A stretch of DNA of 64,000 nucleotides from Dipylidium caninum (GCA_017562135.1 QEYB01001430.1:62001-126000); one strand, 5' to 3'. Shown: positions 12,401 to 26,834, numbered from the stretch's first letter. Program-made: numbers and translations. The notes: generated by a model not told the origin, from the sequence alone.

Positions 12401-15400
12401 GACAGTCCGGCCAGGCCTCCTTGGGCAGGCGTTTGAAGATCCCAAATTGTTGGGAGGGCGAGTCTTTGTCCTCTGCCCCGTTGTCATCTCCTGAGGCCAA
12501 ATTGGTCCTACTGAAGGGGAAACGCAGACGAGAGTGGGAACGACCCTTTCCCCCACTGCCGTTGGCAGCGGCAGCGGAGGCGGCACAGAGGTTGTGTGTG
12601 CTCTGCGACAGGCCACGCAGGTGAGGGGCACGGTGCGCCCGGCCCGCCTCGCCATAAAAGGTCGACTTGGGGCGCTCGACCAGGAGTTTGAGCGGCTCGA
12701 AGATGTCGTGTTCCGTGTTGACGCGAGGCTGGCGGGTGAGGAGGCTCCTTGACCCGTCTACAGAGTTAAGGGGAGAAAGAATGCGACCCAAAGTACCAGC
12801 AAATTGTCTCGTTGTCGGCATTTCACACTCCGCCAATAACAGGTTAGATTGTACTTAACCCTGTCTTTCATCGTCAACGCGTGACCTTAACTTGAGAGAC
12901 CTTGAAAATCAACCTCTCATTGGCTAGGCTGCCAAGGATTTGCTTTTGCACTGATGACAGTCAGAAAGAACATTCATGAGGCAACTTGTCCCGCCCCAAA
13001 ACACCTTTCTGCTCTGCTGACATGGCAGCAGCCTCCAGATCGGACCGGCGGAGTGGCGGAAGGAGGAGTGTCGGCAAACGCTGCGTGCCATAGTGCAACA
13101 CCCCTCTGAGCAGTCTTTTTACCACTAGTCAAGCAATCGTGCACACAGACTGCCTACTTTTGCATTCCACGACCTTAAACTACTTTAGCATCTATCGCAT
13201 TTGGTGTGTTGGAGCAGTGAGTAGGTCCTACGTTGGCTCAACTTCTTGTTCACTCTCCCCGCCTTGACACATTTCAATCCAGCGGGCTCTGCACAAAGCC
13301 CTCGTTCTTCAGTGCACTCTGAGTCGCTTGGCCGCCTCGTTTGACACGGTGGCATCTTCGGGACCCAGTAAACCGCAGAAGCTACTCGACTCCGATGTGC
13401 CCCGAACTATCCAAGTGCCGCTGCCTCCGAGGGCGACGACCCCGAGAGCCACGAAAAGGGCGGTGTCGAAGCAGCCATTTGGGGCGACTGCAGCCTGAAG
13501 CCTCGGGATGGGACTCTACATAAGTTATAGGCTTTTGCAGCATTCAGTCCATAAAAGGAACCTTCGAACATGTTTAACATCGATGTTAAAATAGTGTCGA
13601 CCACTGGCGAGAACCGCCGTTCTTACCCCTGATGCTGAAGTTCACCGGAATGCGGTCGCGGGGAAGAGAGGAGACAAGATTCCGGGGGTTGAAGCTGCGT
13701 TCTGTCTGATCGGCAGCGAAAATATCCACCTCCTCGTCAGTCACCTTCTCGCCCATCAGACTGGTCAAGTAGAGCCCCAGGAGGAAAGGCCGATCCTCGT
13801 CTGATTGGATGGGGAGGAGGAGATGTGAGGAAATGACAAGGGTATGCATGGAAGTGAACTGCAATTTGAAATACCTGACAAGGGGAGCTCCAAGTTGCCA
13901 CGAGTGAGATCGGCGGTGGCGACCACTTCAACCTCACCTGGTTGGCACTGCAGGAGAGAGGCGAAAGGACGATTATTTGTAAAAAGTTATTCTCCCTCCC
14001 CATTCATTGTCGCATGAATCAATCATGGTTTCCTCCGACTTGGTTGGACAGGGTAACGAGGGGGGAAAGGTCTCCCAGTCCCCTTGTAAAGGTGAAAACT
14101 GGCCCTCGTTTTCATATCAAGTTAATTAAAGCGTCCGCCGTCGGGCAGACGGTTGAATGGCAATGTCACAGCGCTGTGACTGTGGACATTTCTTCGACTT
14201 GAATTATGGTTAGCATAATTAGAGGGGATGCTGATAAAAAGTCGGAATAAGTTTTACGAACCATTCTCAATTCAAACATCCCGTACACGAGGCGGTGCAT
14301 CTGAATGATGCCCTAAAAGTGGCAGGAACAGTGGAGCAGACAATGCTTTTAGAGACCGACAAATTGACTCATGAAAGCTCCTTAAGGACCATCGCCTACG
14401 CACTCATCATTACGTCAGTCGAAGGCCTCTTTCCTGTCACCCCCGAAGAAGAATGTGCGCTGCGAGCACAGAGTGAAGTGGCTGTGGCGCCGCACTTTGA
14501 AAGTGCAAAGACCCGATGACGCCGCGGCGACGGAGAGGAGGACGAGCGAGGCGGCTTGCCGAGGTGCCTCGCCCATCGCGGACAGCGGGCGCGGTGGAGG
14601 GAGGCCACGACTGAGGAGTGGAGTTAGTGGCGCGGTGCGTGAGCAGGTGAAGAGGGCGCGGCGCCTGCAAAGTCGCTCTGCCGCAAGTGCAGGCGCAAAT
14701 AACGTGGAACACAGACTGGGCGACGAGGCTCACTCGACGGAGAGTGACCAAGTTGCAGTCACCCTGACAGTCGTTGCGGTTCCACGCCCGATGTCATGAA
14801 GTGCACGCGACCGCGTCTAAGGACGCAACTGAACGCAGGCTCTGGAGGCGGTTACAGCCGCAGAACATAAGCGGGCGTCAACATGTTTCGTTGGCAGCAG
14901 ATGGAGGCCAAAGTTTCGACGATGCTACAAAAATCTCTTTCATTCGCTTCTGAGCCGAGGGCAAAGGAAGCCATGGCATGGACGACCGAGCGATGCAGCG
15001 GGGATGTTAGCGACACTCCACCGACGCGCACTCAGCTTCGCGAATTGCCGTTTCAGCGAAAGGAGGGCGCTGCGGAGTCGGTGCATTGCCACTTTTCCCC
15101 TACGCAAGTGTTCAGGCGACTCCACACTGACCCCAGGCAAATTAGAGCAATGGAGGTGAGTCAGGAGGCCGGGTGCAAGAATTGAGGCGAAATCCCTCTT
15201 TTTTTACAACGGTTGGCACATCATCAATGAGGCAGAGGGCGCCTGTACTGCCTGCCATCTTGCCGGTAGAGGTGAAAAGACGAGGCAAAGGTGGCCATCG
15301 CTGACTTGCTCGAGTATGTTTCATCGTTCGTCTACTGCAGCTAATCCGTCGTGGCATTCGACAGATGCCAGCGTCAATTTGATCACAATTGGAATCCCTT

Positions 15401-18400
15401 CAGAACGTCATCATCTCCGTAGAAAGGGTGAAACAGAACATGTTGAAGCGATCACGCCAGCCGACGAGTAAATACTTGCAACATGGAGGTCTTTTCTCGC
15501 GGAAAGAAGGCGGATGCGGAAGGAAACGCTTGGCTGAACTTCAGTTATTACGCCGTGTGGACCGCGGTTCCGTAGGGGGGTGGCCAGCAGGAAGCGCCTG
15601 ACATTCCTCACGTGGCATCGGCGCGCGAGGAGCTAAAGTGGCGTGATAACCGCGATGACAACCGCCCCCGTCTTGTCACTGCGCGAATCACACCTGCCCC
15701 AGCGCTTATGAGAGACGCCTGGTGCGTGGGAGGCGCAGGCGGCGGTGACAAACGACGCAGTCTAAATATACTGCCTCGCCATGGGACAGGCGTCATGTCA
15801 GCGATTAGTGGCACCGAACCGCCGTCGGAGTGATGACTAGTATGCAAGGCGGATCTGGGGAGGCTGCCTCACCTCTGCCGCCGTCCCATGGGGTCGACGC
15901 GGGGCTAGTCGATGCCACCGCGTAAATCTCGCGTTAGGGACTCGTATCTACAAGAATAGCGAAGGGTCCGGACTGTGGCATGGCCAAAGAGACGTTTTGT
16001 CTGAGTGGAGATTTCACAGACATCAAATTCAAGCTGTCTCTAACAGCAGAATCTGTGGATATCTATGAGGGAAGGGCGGGAAAAAGGCGGGTGGCAAGGC
16101 CGAAGGCGAATTCCATTGAGACCAGCGGCGGAGGGCGGAGGAGAGGGGAGGGGCGGCGGGTGAGGAAAACTCCTAAGGAATCAGAATTGTTCACAAACTA
16201 CCGAGTGGTAGGTTGAGATGGCTGAGGCGAGAGGAAAGAGGCTGAGCCGCCGCCTCATAATTCGGCGTTGGCGAGTTCTGCCTTTAAAAATATGCACCTA
16301 CAATGATCAGCCGTCAGTTGCTAAAATGAGTCTACCTCGAAAACAAGTGGACGGGTTAAATATCTGCTCGTAAAGTGAGAAAGTGCCGTTGGTAGAAGAG
16401 TAACAATTGGTGCACGCGTTTTAGGCCATAAATCGAGGAGAGGTTAAAAGTTCCTTGAAGAAGAGAGGCGTTCAAGTGGAGGATGAGGTATCAAGACGCT
16501 GGAAGGAAAGTAAGCACACAGTCAACATCTCTTCCGGAAAGCCCGACGGCAGGAAAGGGGAGACGGCCTTAAAGGTGGGCCTGCTTTTAAATAGACGAGT
16601 CGGGCGCTGCGTGACCCGCACCCGCCTTGTGCCCCATTTTCTGCCCCTGGTGACCCCACGAGCTGATGTGACGCGGCACTTCCCAACTCTCAGAAAGTGG
16701 TTCTTAGGCGCACGCCCGGAAAATCTAACAGTCGCACTTCAGTCACTCGAGATCCGTCGACATTCCTCCCAATCGGTGTTCTACTGAGTGAGTGAGTGCG
16801 ACTAGTGGAGGTGAGAGCCACTTTGTCTTTTCTCAACTAAGATTAGCGCCTGAGGCACTCCAAAGAAGTCACCAACATCATCAAGCGCTGTTCGCGCCCC
16901 TTCCCGATGAACTCTGCCAGTGGTTGAAATGGTCGGCCGGGGGAAAAGCCTCGGCCGCCTTCAACACGCGACGCGAGTAGGGAGAGCCGGGAGAGGAGGC
17001 CTGCGCAGAAGACGCCGTGGAAGGCGATCTGCAGGGAGGCGAGGAGCGTGTTTCACAGCTTGCCAAATCGCTAATTAACGAGATGTTGATTATGCATGCA
17101 GGCGCGCAGTCATACCCACTGCCAATCGTGTGTAAATCCACAAACGCCTGCACACGAGGCGAGGAGAGGAAGGCAGAGTTGAAATAAGTGTTGCGGACTC
17201 ACACTCATGTTCCACGAGGTGAGGACTTTCTCCTTCATCTCCCGGGCGGTGATGTTGGGCCCCAGGGCCAGGTACTTGTGGACGCACTGCAAAGACAAGT
17301 TGGCGCGAGTTTAATTTTACAGAGAAGGCGAATGTCACACCGATTAACTGCATGTGAGTCGCGGTGTCTCGTCTTCATCCTGATCTGACGGCCACACGAC
17401 GAGGAAGGCAGTGGAACACCCCCAGCTGCCCCCCTCCACAGTCCCCACAGGTTCGCTTGGTGTAGGGGGCAGAAGTCAACGCGTTTCGGGTGGAAACGGA
17501 GTTCGTCAGGCAGTAGAATGACGGTGGGAGGTCTGCCAGCGCCGATATCTTCGCCAATACGCAATTTTTACCCATCACCTCAATCAGCTCATTCCTGACG
17601 CGACTGATTATGTCACTTTGTGAGTAAACGTGGAGGACCTATTCCCATCGACTGAGGAATGACGCAATCACCACATGTGTGAACCCTTTGAACTGCGTGA
17701 AAGGCGGACCGCACCGACTACTGCCGCAGTGACCGCATCGTGGTGTAAACTAATGCTGTAAACTAATACGTTCTCCACGATGTGTTCTAAGAACACAAAA
17801 CAAAGTTGTAAACGCCAAGCCTAGTGGTCAACAGAGAACGGTTTCTCAAGCGGGGCGGTGGCAGCGGACGTGAAGACGCACTCGCGTTGGCGACGGCGTC
17901 CAGACTGATATCGCGGAGGGGCACTGATGAATGAGGAGGGCAGATCGGACAGCTGTTAGAGGCATCGTTGCCCTACTCGACAGCCTCTTAATGAAAGGCT
18001 TCTCCATCCCAAACTACCTCGGAGTCCCGCCCTCCGTCAGGGATGGGCGGCAGTGCGGCTAAACGGGGCTGGGGCTCGGTGAACAGCTCATTTGAGCCGT
18101 TGGCCGCCCTCAAAGCTTAACACGTTTCGCCCTCAGGGTGGTGCCAAGAGCCAGTGGATTAATTCCCCATCGGGCAACAGCACTGGCGTTAGTCTCGAAG
18201 AGGTAGCCCAGTCGAGATGAAGCAGCAACGCCACATCTTATGCCTCAAAAGTGGCCTCGTGGCCTGCAACACTTTGTAACCGCCCATGTCCGAAACCGGC
18301 GGAAGCAGGGGCCTTTCTGCACACCGGCCAGGCTTGTCTGACGCCTTTGGAAGAGGCTGAAGGAGAGAATGGCGAAGAGTTGGGGGGAAATAATGGCACA

Positions 18401-21400
18401 CCGAGTCGCTCAGTGGACCGGTGGATGCGGGAACCCAATCAGATGCAGTAGGTGGGAGACACTTCGTTCTGTGCACTAAAATCTCCAATTATCACTCACT
18501 TTCTCTGGGGCGATTTCATTCAGCACCTTGACGTAGAGCATCCGGTTGATGAAGCAACTCTGTATTTGTTCCACCGCGCTGAATGGCAGAAAATACAAAG
18601 AAAGATATAAGGGCCACGTCGGGGCAAGGCGTTGTCGCAGTAACGGTCTAATTCGTTAAAAGACGGCACGGGCAATTTCTACTCTGGTGACTGCCAAACC
18701 ACGGCCGGACAGCCACTCACGCTTTCTCAGTGTACAACACTGGAATCTGGTCGTCTAACTGACTTGTGGAAAGGCGGACGGCTACACGACTCAGTCACTC
18801 TGTCCGAGCGAGGCCTTCGGTCAGCCTGCCTGCCCCGTTGCCGAGTTTACTGACTCGCGCCGGAGCGCGCGGCCACAGGCTCCTCGACCTGGCGCACCAG
18901 GGGGAGTTTGGCCGAGCCAGTCCTACCACACGGGAGCCGGTCAAACGACTGAGTGGCAAGTGGCGATGAAAAAACGCGGTACGGTTGCGTCGAAGTGGAC
19001 GAGTGGACCTCAACAATTCCATCGCCTCTCCCCTGTGGCCGAGAATACATGAAAGTCAGTGCGAATAGCCAGCCAGAGTCCAAATCCTTTACTAAACTCT
19101 CTTTCCTCCTGCCTCAAAAGTCGTTGAGCATCCACAAATGATGACACTAGTGGCGGCAGCCGAGGTGCGTCACCGTCGTTGACTACGGGCTAGTCGTCAA
19201 CCTTGAGCGGCCCCACAGACGTGTTGTTTCTTTTCCACTTAGTCTGCTGCAAGCGACCCAGACCATCGCCTCAGCGTCGTGGCACTCGCTCCAACGCAAG
19301 AGCCAACGGCATTATCTCCCGGGAACAAAACTTCTTCCGAAATTCACACGCATAGCCCTCTTGAGAAGACCGTTAACTGCCCGCAAGATCTGTCCTCCTC
19401 CTCCTCCTCCTCCTTAATCATCAAAATGCATTCTGTCTACTCTCTCAGACGATCGGTCTCCGTTCGCCCCGAAAGACGTGTCACGTGAGAGCGATGAGTG
19501 TGTACGCGCTGAAAGGCCCTCGTGACAGGCATAATATGAAGATGAATTAGTCCGCCCTCTGCGATTTATGTTTGTGTGATGACAGAATTCTGCGCTGTTT
19601 TGACAGTGCGGAGGCCTGTGCTCGTCATTGCAACACGGCTGCATCAGCCCGATTGGGTCGAGGCCTGAGAAGGAGCGGCATGGCGTCTCTCTGTTGCCAC
19701 GAGCACTCTTAACGACTGGAGGCATCTCGTAGAGGTGAGAGTTTAGACAAAAAACCAAATCTCTGACTCGCCCCGACGGAAAGAACGGTGATGCGAATTA
19801 GAAGACACGTTTGCCAGAAAAAAATCGAGGGAAGAAGCCTGGCAGCAGACTTGCGGGACTGGGAAGCAGTCGACTCGCGGGAGCTACGGCGACTGTGAAT
19901 GCACTCAGGGTACGCAGAAGAGAGGAAAAATTAAAGATATGACTGGAGTGTGAGATCACAGTTGAACCATCTAACGCACTTCCCTCTCTGTTTGGAATTA
20001 GCGCTTATCAAGGCTGTCCAATGGTAGGAACTTAATTATAAAGAACTGCGCCGCCGCATTCACTTTTCCGTCTGGTAAGGGAAGGGAAGGGGAATGAAGT
20101 GGTTAAGAAAAACCAACTCACGTTAGAAGACAGCTACGCCAGAGGTTGAAGGATTGGCTTTCGTTGAAAACCAGGTGGCATCGGTTGTTGGGGGGCCACC
20201 AAAGTTTCAGCCCCTGGCCGGCCTCCTCACACGCCCATGTGGCCGAGCCGTTTTCACTGCCTCCTTCTATCTCCTCCTCCGTACTCGCCGAGGAGGAGAT
20301 CCCCGAAGAGGACGAACACACAGCGGGCGGTGTCACCTTGATGACCATCCCGCCCCCGACCAATTCGCTGCCGGCGGACAGTGTGACGCTAGCAGATGCG
20401 GACGTGGAGACGGAGATGGAAGTGGACGCAGTGGTGACGGCAGGAGAGGTCACACAGATGAAGGTAAGGGGGAAATGGGCGTAGAATTCAAAAACGCCCG
20501 ACGGCCGCCGGGTTGTTGGCGCGAGGGCGGCGGAGTCGGAGCAACGAGCGCCCGATTTAGTGCTAACGATGCAACTTGCTGTAGAGGTCTTTGGCATTCG
20601 ACGACTGGAGGCGAGGAGGAGACAGTCGGTGTGGAGAAATGCGGCAATCTCAATGGGATTATCCCGTTCGCGGCAGAAGGTGCTCTGCGGGGAAATGCAA
20701 AGAATGAGGAGACTGCGAGTCTTCGAACATTGTAATGTGTTCTACTCGGGTACCGTCGGGCGGGGCGCTCGTCTAGGCTAGTCGGGCGAACATTTGCATT
20801 GTACGACGATGTCAGTCCGGTTTGGAAAATACTTTTTTTGCCCTTAAATATGCCCGAACTAAGCAGAACTTTTAGTCCATGAGATAAGGTAGCAAATCGC
20901 CTGCACACAGTTACCATTTTAAGTCATCACCTACAAATCTCGCTCATCTTGGCACCCGACCACACCACATATGTGACACCGCAGCCGAAATTTCCTAGTC
21001 TCCATTAATCCTTGCCACCGTCGAAGGAGGTAGGGGAAAATCCCAGCTGGTTTGGACAAATTGGACCCACTTGCCCTTTGCGCCATGCTTTCGGGCGAGG
21101 AGGGGCTTCGACACCAACGGTCACAGGGTCGTTGGGTCCGAGCAGCGTTCCACCATGCGGGGACCGCGGCTCCGGTGCGAGTTGGTGAAGCATTCAGGCA
21201 GTCTGCTCGGCAAGGATCGCGCTCCCAGCCCGTGGTGGTTCTGTCTCACGGCGAAGATGGAGGATACGTGGCTGGTTCGCTGTGCCACCGCACCACACGA
21301 CTCGGAGTAAGTGACCATCAGCCCCCCACCCTCCTCCCCCCCCCAGTTGGTATTTTAGCTGAAAAGGGGGGTCTCAAAAGAAACGACCTTGTTGATTTCA

Positions 21401-24400
21401 GTGTACAAGCGCAACGGGTGTTTGGAGCGACGAGAGTTACGCAGGTTGGAGGAAAACTGCTTAGGCCATATTTACGGTCGCAAGGACGTCGACTTCGTCT
21501 TGGTATGAGAAGTGATTTGTGGACGAATTCACCGTCACGTTGGGGCTTTTTAGCTCTCTTCTTTCAAACAACACACTCACCTACCGAGGGGTAATGTTGT
21601 TGGTGGTCGCGCAGTGTGTTTTTCATCAAAACGTCGAATTTTATAAGTCAATGAGCCAGAACACACACCTCACGGCTGGACGGACGCGTCTTGGATACTT
21701 CCACTCTTCAGGAGGCACGACGTCTCAGGTCAACTACCGGGAAGGAGACGAGAGCGCGGACCAACGTCGAGGCCGCGTAATTTGACATGCAGGCGGGTGC
21801 GCTCATTACTTAACACAAGAATCCTCGGCGACTTTGCCGCTTTCCGGAATAACAGGCCGAATTTCTCGAGAGGACCTCATCTTCCCTTGAGGAGCTGTTG
21901 GAATGCGTTTCCCTGTCCCCCTCGGCACAATTAACGCACCCTTCCCCATTTACCGTAGCAAACTGAAGTCTCCTGCTCGAGTCCGGCACTTCATGTGATA
22001 ACTCACGGCCTACTGGGCTGCGTCCCGGCGACGCACCACAATATTCTCTCAGTGTGAGGATTATCGAGGCAATCGGAGGCAACCGGTATGCACTGGAGGT
22101 ATCACTTCACTTTCCCGCGCCACATTAGCCGAAAGGTTTTAATACTTTCATCGGGTAAATCGCTGGCACAACCGTCAATCAGGCGGAGGGGGCGAACGGC
22201 TCAGTGGGGAGGGAGGAGGAGGAGGAGGGCGAAGAAGCACGGCTGGGTGTCCAGGAAGCGGTCTCCTCAGCCTTGGAGGAGTACGTCACCGCATAGTCTA
22301 CACAAAAACCTCCCTTCGAGGGGCGAGAAGGAAAATTTGGAGGGATAAACAGGGATGTGACCCACTTTGATTGGAAAACGTAAAGTAAAAACGAAAACGA
22401 ATGCGAATGCCTCGCCGTGGGATGCCACACGGAGTTCCGCACGCCTCCTGACACCGGAAATCCGCACTTCAATCCTTTTTCTAGCAGTCTTTACCAGGTT
22501 AACCATGAGAAAACCACAGTCCTCACCGAGGGTAATTAAAAGTTGACCCGATAACAAGTCGGGGCAAGTCGTTCGCACGGCGATGGCGGCTCCGCCAGGG
22601 TAATTCAGTTACCGGCGCGAACAGATCGCCGGCTAATGTGACCCGAGCCAGCTTGAAGTCCGTGCGACGAGGCGAAGGTGCAGCATGCCGACTACTGTCA
22701 TAACAACTCACATTTTTCAACCATCCCCACGAAATACCACGGCGGTGCCTGCTTACGAGGCAGGAAAAGTTAAGTTGCCCAGTAGACTTGTAGAAAAGAG
22801 GCAGTGCCTCGAGTCCGCTCGAGTTAGGATGTGCTTTCTGCGCGAAATTTATGTTAAATGCCCATGCGAATACACACATGAAAGGGTTGAATGCAAAGAG
22901 CGAGGAAGGAGCGACGAAGTGTCCCATGAGGGGCAAGTGAGGACTTAACAGCGGTGAGAGAAGAGGAAATTTTAATCGGACAACAAAATCTAAAGTCGGT
23001 GGAGTGGGTCAAAGCCCTCCTCCACCACAAGATCCCAAATTTCGTCCTGCTTTGCTGGAAATCTGGCGTGCTTTCGTGTCTAAGAAGACCAGGAAGGCCC
23101 TAAAGGGGAGGCACAACTTACAAAGACTGCGGTGGCAGGAGTTTCGCAGAGGAATTTGCGGTAGAAGGGAGTTTTCTGCCCCTCGTTCACGGAATAGGAC
23201 ATTCGCACGGGTAGGAGACTCTTCATGCTACAAGATGACACAGGCATTAGAGTGCATTCAAAGAGGGTTGAGTGGCGTCCAGACCAAAGGAAAGGCACCA
23301 GAGTGAAGGGTTCCGCATGTCCTGAGAATCGGCACTCCCGTGGACGCGTCGGAAAAGACGCATTGACGACAAACTGGTGACTGCGGGGCGGAAATGACGC
23401 AACAGCGTTCCTCCTGCCTCGTACCCTTACAAAGAAGCTTTCTTCTCAACACCGATCCCGAAACGTGCACAAACTAATTTTTTTCCGTTTACGGTTTTTT
23501 CTGAATCACATGTTAAAAGTTGTGTAATTAAAAAGCCGGCGATCTACACGTAATGCAGTTGAGTCTACTGGAGACCTGGCGACCGTCCACGGCTGAGCAA
23601 CTTGCATGAAAACGAGCTCCAGACTCGCCGATGTCTACCGGGGGAGAAGAAGCCAACTACCGCCGCGGTGGGACATGACACAGTGGGGAGTTTGAGTGAA
23701 TCAGACGCTGGCTGCTCTTCCCGTCGTCATGGTTCATCTCGGGGAGGGAAAGTGGCCAACCCGAGAGGCACATGTTCGGCGCGTGCACCGCCGTTTGCCA
23801 CGGTTGCACCAGGGACCGGCCTATTGGGGATAGTCAGAGCTAACGAATTGTTTCGGGACCTGCGAAGCAATGAGAAGCACGAGGAAAAGGAGGGGGCGTG
23901 CCTAGTGGGCTAATTCGATGACCGCAGCTGAACTCGAATCCCACCGCGTTGACTCGGGCACCAGCTTACTCTCGAGATTTGCCATTTCCCACCTCGATTT
24001 GCGCCAGCGACCCCTGTACGAGCCTCGAATGCATACTTTTTGTGCCCCCAAAGTGCTTCACACCTCCTCAACGCCCCTCATGACGGCATTGTCAAGGGGA
24101 ATTTCGTGCAGACACAGGCATGCCGGTGTCCCCGGTCTCGCGCGGAGGGCGACAAGACGTCGATCGTGAAAGGAAAGTGGCGGGAAGTGCGTGGGGGGAG
24201 GGAGGGTGGGGGGCGAGGTGGACTTACGAAAGCAGTCGCGTATTGTGACTGGCCAGGAGGATGGCGTTGACTGGACTGTTGCGGCACTCATAATTCTGAA
24301 AGCAGAGCACAAGGCGTGAAAGTCTTCCCCTCCGTCTCCATCCTACTCGGACGACTCGATGAAAAAAACATAACGCAGCAAAGCGCGATTTTCGCGGTTA

Positions 24401-26834
24401 AAGAGCTCATAAGCTCCCACAGTCGCGATTTTCGCGGTTAAACAGCTCATAGGCTCCCAGAGTCGTCGACTCACCATTTCGGTGGCGAAAGCATTGTACA
24501 AATCAAGGAAGGCGGCGAAATCGGCGCAGAGGTCCTTCAACTCGGTCTCGTTCTCGGCTTTCGCCGGGTTAGACTGCCGAGCAACAAGACGCTGGTGTTT
24601 GTTCTTCCCCGCCGACTTGTATTTCCGCAGTTCACTCTCGCACAGGTGCTTGACGTTCTTCGTCCAATTGGCGGTCAGTTTGAGCTCAGCGAGGTAATCG
24701 GAGACGCAGTGAACCTGGTGACGGAGAACGAAGTGGGTCGACACAAAGCACTTGCGGTAGTTACACTCGGATCTGATGGCCTTTTAGTCCGGAGATAAAC
24801 CTCCCGGCCGGCCTCGCCGTCGGCAGTGTCTTACAAAATCTCGCCCCCAGGGCGGAAGAAAGACACGTCTTCGGACTCCCGCCTACATAAGCAGTTAAAA
24901 GCGAGAGAAACTTTGCCCACAAAACGGTTGCCCATGCACACTGGCCACGGCTCAGGCGTTCTCTCGTTAGACTTTCTCTTCTCACCCTCAGGCGACCACG
25001 TGACCGTGAAACGGCGAATTAAATAGTCACGCGATAAAATAATGAAATGAGGTCTCCCGCCTGCGCCATGTGAGACCAGAGCTGGAAACATGCAAATACT
25101 GTTTAGCACGCGCCTAATGAACAGAAAGTCTTCATCCTCAACTGAGAGTCCGCGGCGACCGTCTCCCCGGCCGTTCCGCCTGTGTCCAACACGTCTACCG
25201 ACCTCTACCAGCCAGTGAACGCCCACCAGGCCGAGTCGGGTCTCCTGAATGCCAAAGTCGACTACGCAGAGGCTTAAGAAATGACCCGCGACAGTGTTTA
25301 GGCCCTTGGGGTCAACAAATTCATTGTCGATGACAGACACTTGGTAAAACAAGGCTTTGATTGCGAAATAGTAGAAGTCAAAGCCACTTAAAGCCGCCAT
25401 CGTGAAGTACCTGGGTGACATTTTTAACCGGTGGAGGAGAAGGTGACTTCTGAAATGGAAGACTTTTGGTTCGTGGCGGTAAGTCTGTGGGATAACGAAA
25501 GCAGTCAGGGTGGAAGAACAAAAAGCCTGCCTCAGTTGAGTGGCACCAAATGAACTGGAGGTGCCAACTCCACTGTGGTCTCTGCCCCTCCACGCCTGAA
25601 TAGGCATCTTTTTGCTTTCAGCATGCCACCTCACGTCAGTGTGACTGACATCCCGACAGTTGGAGAAAGGCCAGTGCGAAAGAGCCCCACCCACACACAC
25701 GCACACTCTCGAATGTGCGCGGCGTCTTTTTCATCCAAGTCCACGCAACTCTAGGCGGCTGTGCCACTTACGACGGGGCTGAACTCCGTTGTAGCGCAGC
25801 ACCTCGAACAGCCGCACTTGCCACCGCACACAGTCCTAGTAACGATTGCGAACGCCCGGTGGTGTAACACTTGCTTCCATCTCGGCTGTCAAACAAATAC
25901 TTCACCATCGCCTAACCGAACCAAGGCGACGGGTAATCCGTTCCGTGGGGGGTGGGTGGGGGGGGTGGGGGGGATAACGCCCCCACGCAATTAGCGGTAG
26001 TTGCGGAGCGTAAAAGCGGTGCCAAGTGCTGATCACCCAACAAGTCTACACTCCTCCGGAGGATCAGTGCATGCGCCTCAGGCGACTCGGCGAGGAGGGA
26101 GAGTGCGAGCTCCAAGAAAAAATACTCACATTGAATAAGTCGCCTCGTTGCATGTGAGTGAAAGTGGTAACCACAAAAGCAGGCGTCGACCATCGGTCCT
26201 CCGAATTGCCAAAGAAGGTGGTCTCCATGCTCTCGTAGATGTTCACCGAGGTTGCGGGGTTGTCCATATATTGCACGAGGTTGGGGGCAGTCGGAGGCAG
26301 CGGGACGAGTCGTGAGATAGTGGCCAGTAGGCTGGGTTTCCTTTCAATCAAGAGTGAGGGCCTCTGGGCCTTCTCCCAACTTTCGCCTTCCTCAGTACTG
26401 CTCTCACCACCTGCATCGTCGACATCCTCCTCGGAGCCCCACAAATTCGACATTGAGATATCAATCAGTGAACGGGACTTTATCTGAGTTGGAGGCGATG
26501 AATTCCCGACATCCGCTTCGTCGAAAACAGCTCCAAAAGAATTGACGTACTCACCCAGTCCCAGAGGGCCCGTAAATCCCCGTTTCCTTGCGATGCCACC
26601 TGGCTGTTGGGTCTGAGTGGGCGAGAGTTTCTGGTCATTGTTTAGCACTTTCCCCGCAGTCGTTTGCGCTGGTGATTCACGTGAAGTGGGCACGCGTTTG
26701 TACCACTTGAGGAGGCGTGAAAGAGGAGTAAAGGATCCACCGCCACTAGCACCGCCGTTATTGCCTTGATCCGCATCGCCCTCCTTGTCAATAAGAGTCA
26801 GATTGTTGAGACTCTTGGTGTTCCTCGTTGGCAT
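6476..26834 (-). CDS. PH-RA-RhoGAP protein, ARHGAP20/TAGAP-like
   Basis: Predicted GTPase-activating protein for Rho-family GTPases. Exons (minus): 26130-26834, 24475-24780, 24228-24295, 20122-20562 (or from 20388), 18500-18578, 17203-17286, 13875-13947, 13627-13800, 12381-12757, 11871-12035, 11161-11270, 10414/10418-10779, 6476-7634. Phases agree from 13947 to 10779 and probably throughout; total about 1,310-1,370 aa. The exon at 20.1 kb ends in a PH-like helix (FNLWRSCLLTAVEQ). Exons at 17.3-13.6 kb look like an RA domain. The RhoGAP domain has the arginine finger in LTEGIFRKS, then YFSEIPGHLL and NKMSVDALSKVWGPNLL. The order, and the linker that matches a FG-x-P-x-L stretch just before GIFR, point to ARHGAP20. 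The last exon is a 386-codon low-complexity tail with SH3-type sites (PPPIPPR, TPPPVPSR). The first two exons resemble no family I know; they could belong to a longer N-terminus or another gene. The junction 10418/10414 to 7634 is unsure: the strong donor GTGAGT gives the wrong phase, the weaker one 4 nt downstream fits. Confidence 0.72.
10414..12757 (-). other. RhoGAP catalytic domain exons
   Basis: Four exons (12381-12757, 11871-12035, 11161-11270, 10414-10779) encode the linker and the whole RhoGAP fold without phase conflict. The arginine finger is the Arg in EGIFRKS near the start of the 165-nt exon at 11871. The conserved helix that contacts the GTPase is read as VNQAVNKMSVDALSKVWGPN. 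The usual KSG after the arginine finger is KSV here. The Asn and Pro of GPNLL are intact. This is the part of the gene on which the family call rests; the remaining exons are less certain. Confidence 0.85.
24383..24462. repeat. Two-copy tandem repeat, 40-bp unit, with small hairpin in each unit
   Basis: Two near-identical 40-bp units lie 13 nt beyond a splice donor of the RhoGAP gene (exon ends 24475). Each unit carries the perfect inverted repeat CGCGATTTTCGCG. The units differ at a few bases, so the duplication is not brand-new. The minus-strand frame of the preceding exon reads through both units without a stop. Confidence 0.85.

Noticed and set aside
24831..25706. 291-codon open frame on the minus strand
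   Set aside because: It has no family resemblance and no start context, and it lies in an intron of the RhoGAP gene between two phase-compatible exons; it looks like a chance frame in GC-rich DNA.
26473..26543. Possible 71-nt intron inside the first RhoGAP exon (GTGAGT to CTCAG)
   Set aside because: Removing it shifts the frame into an early stop, while the unspliced frame stays open; a true alternative exon end cannot be excluded.
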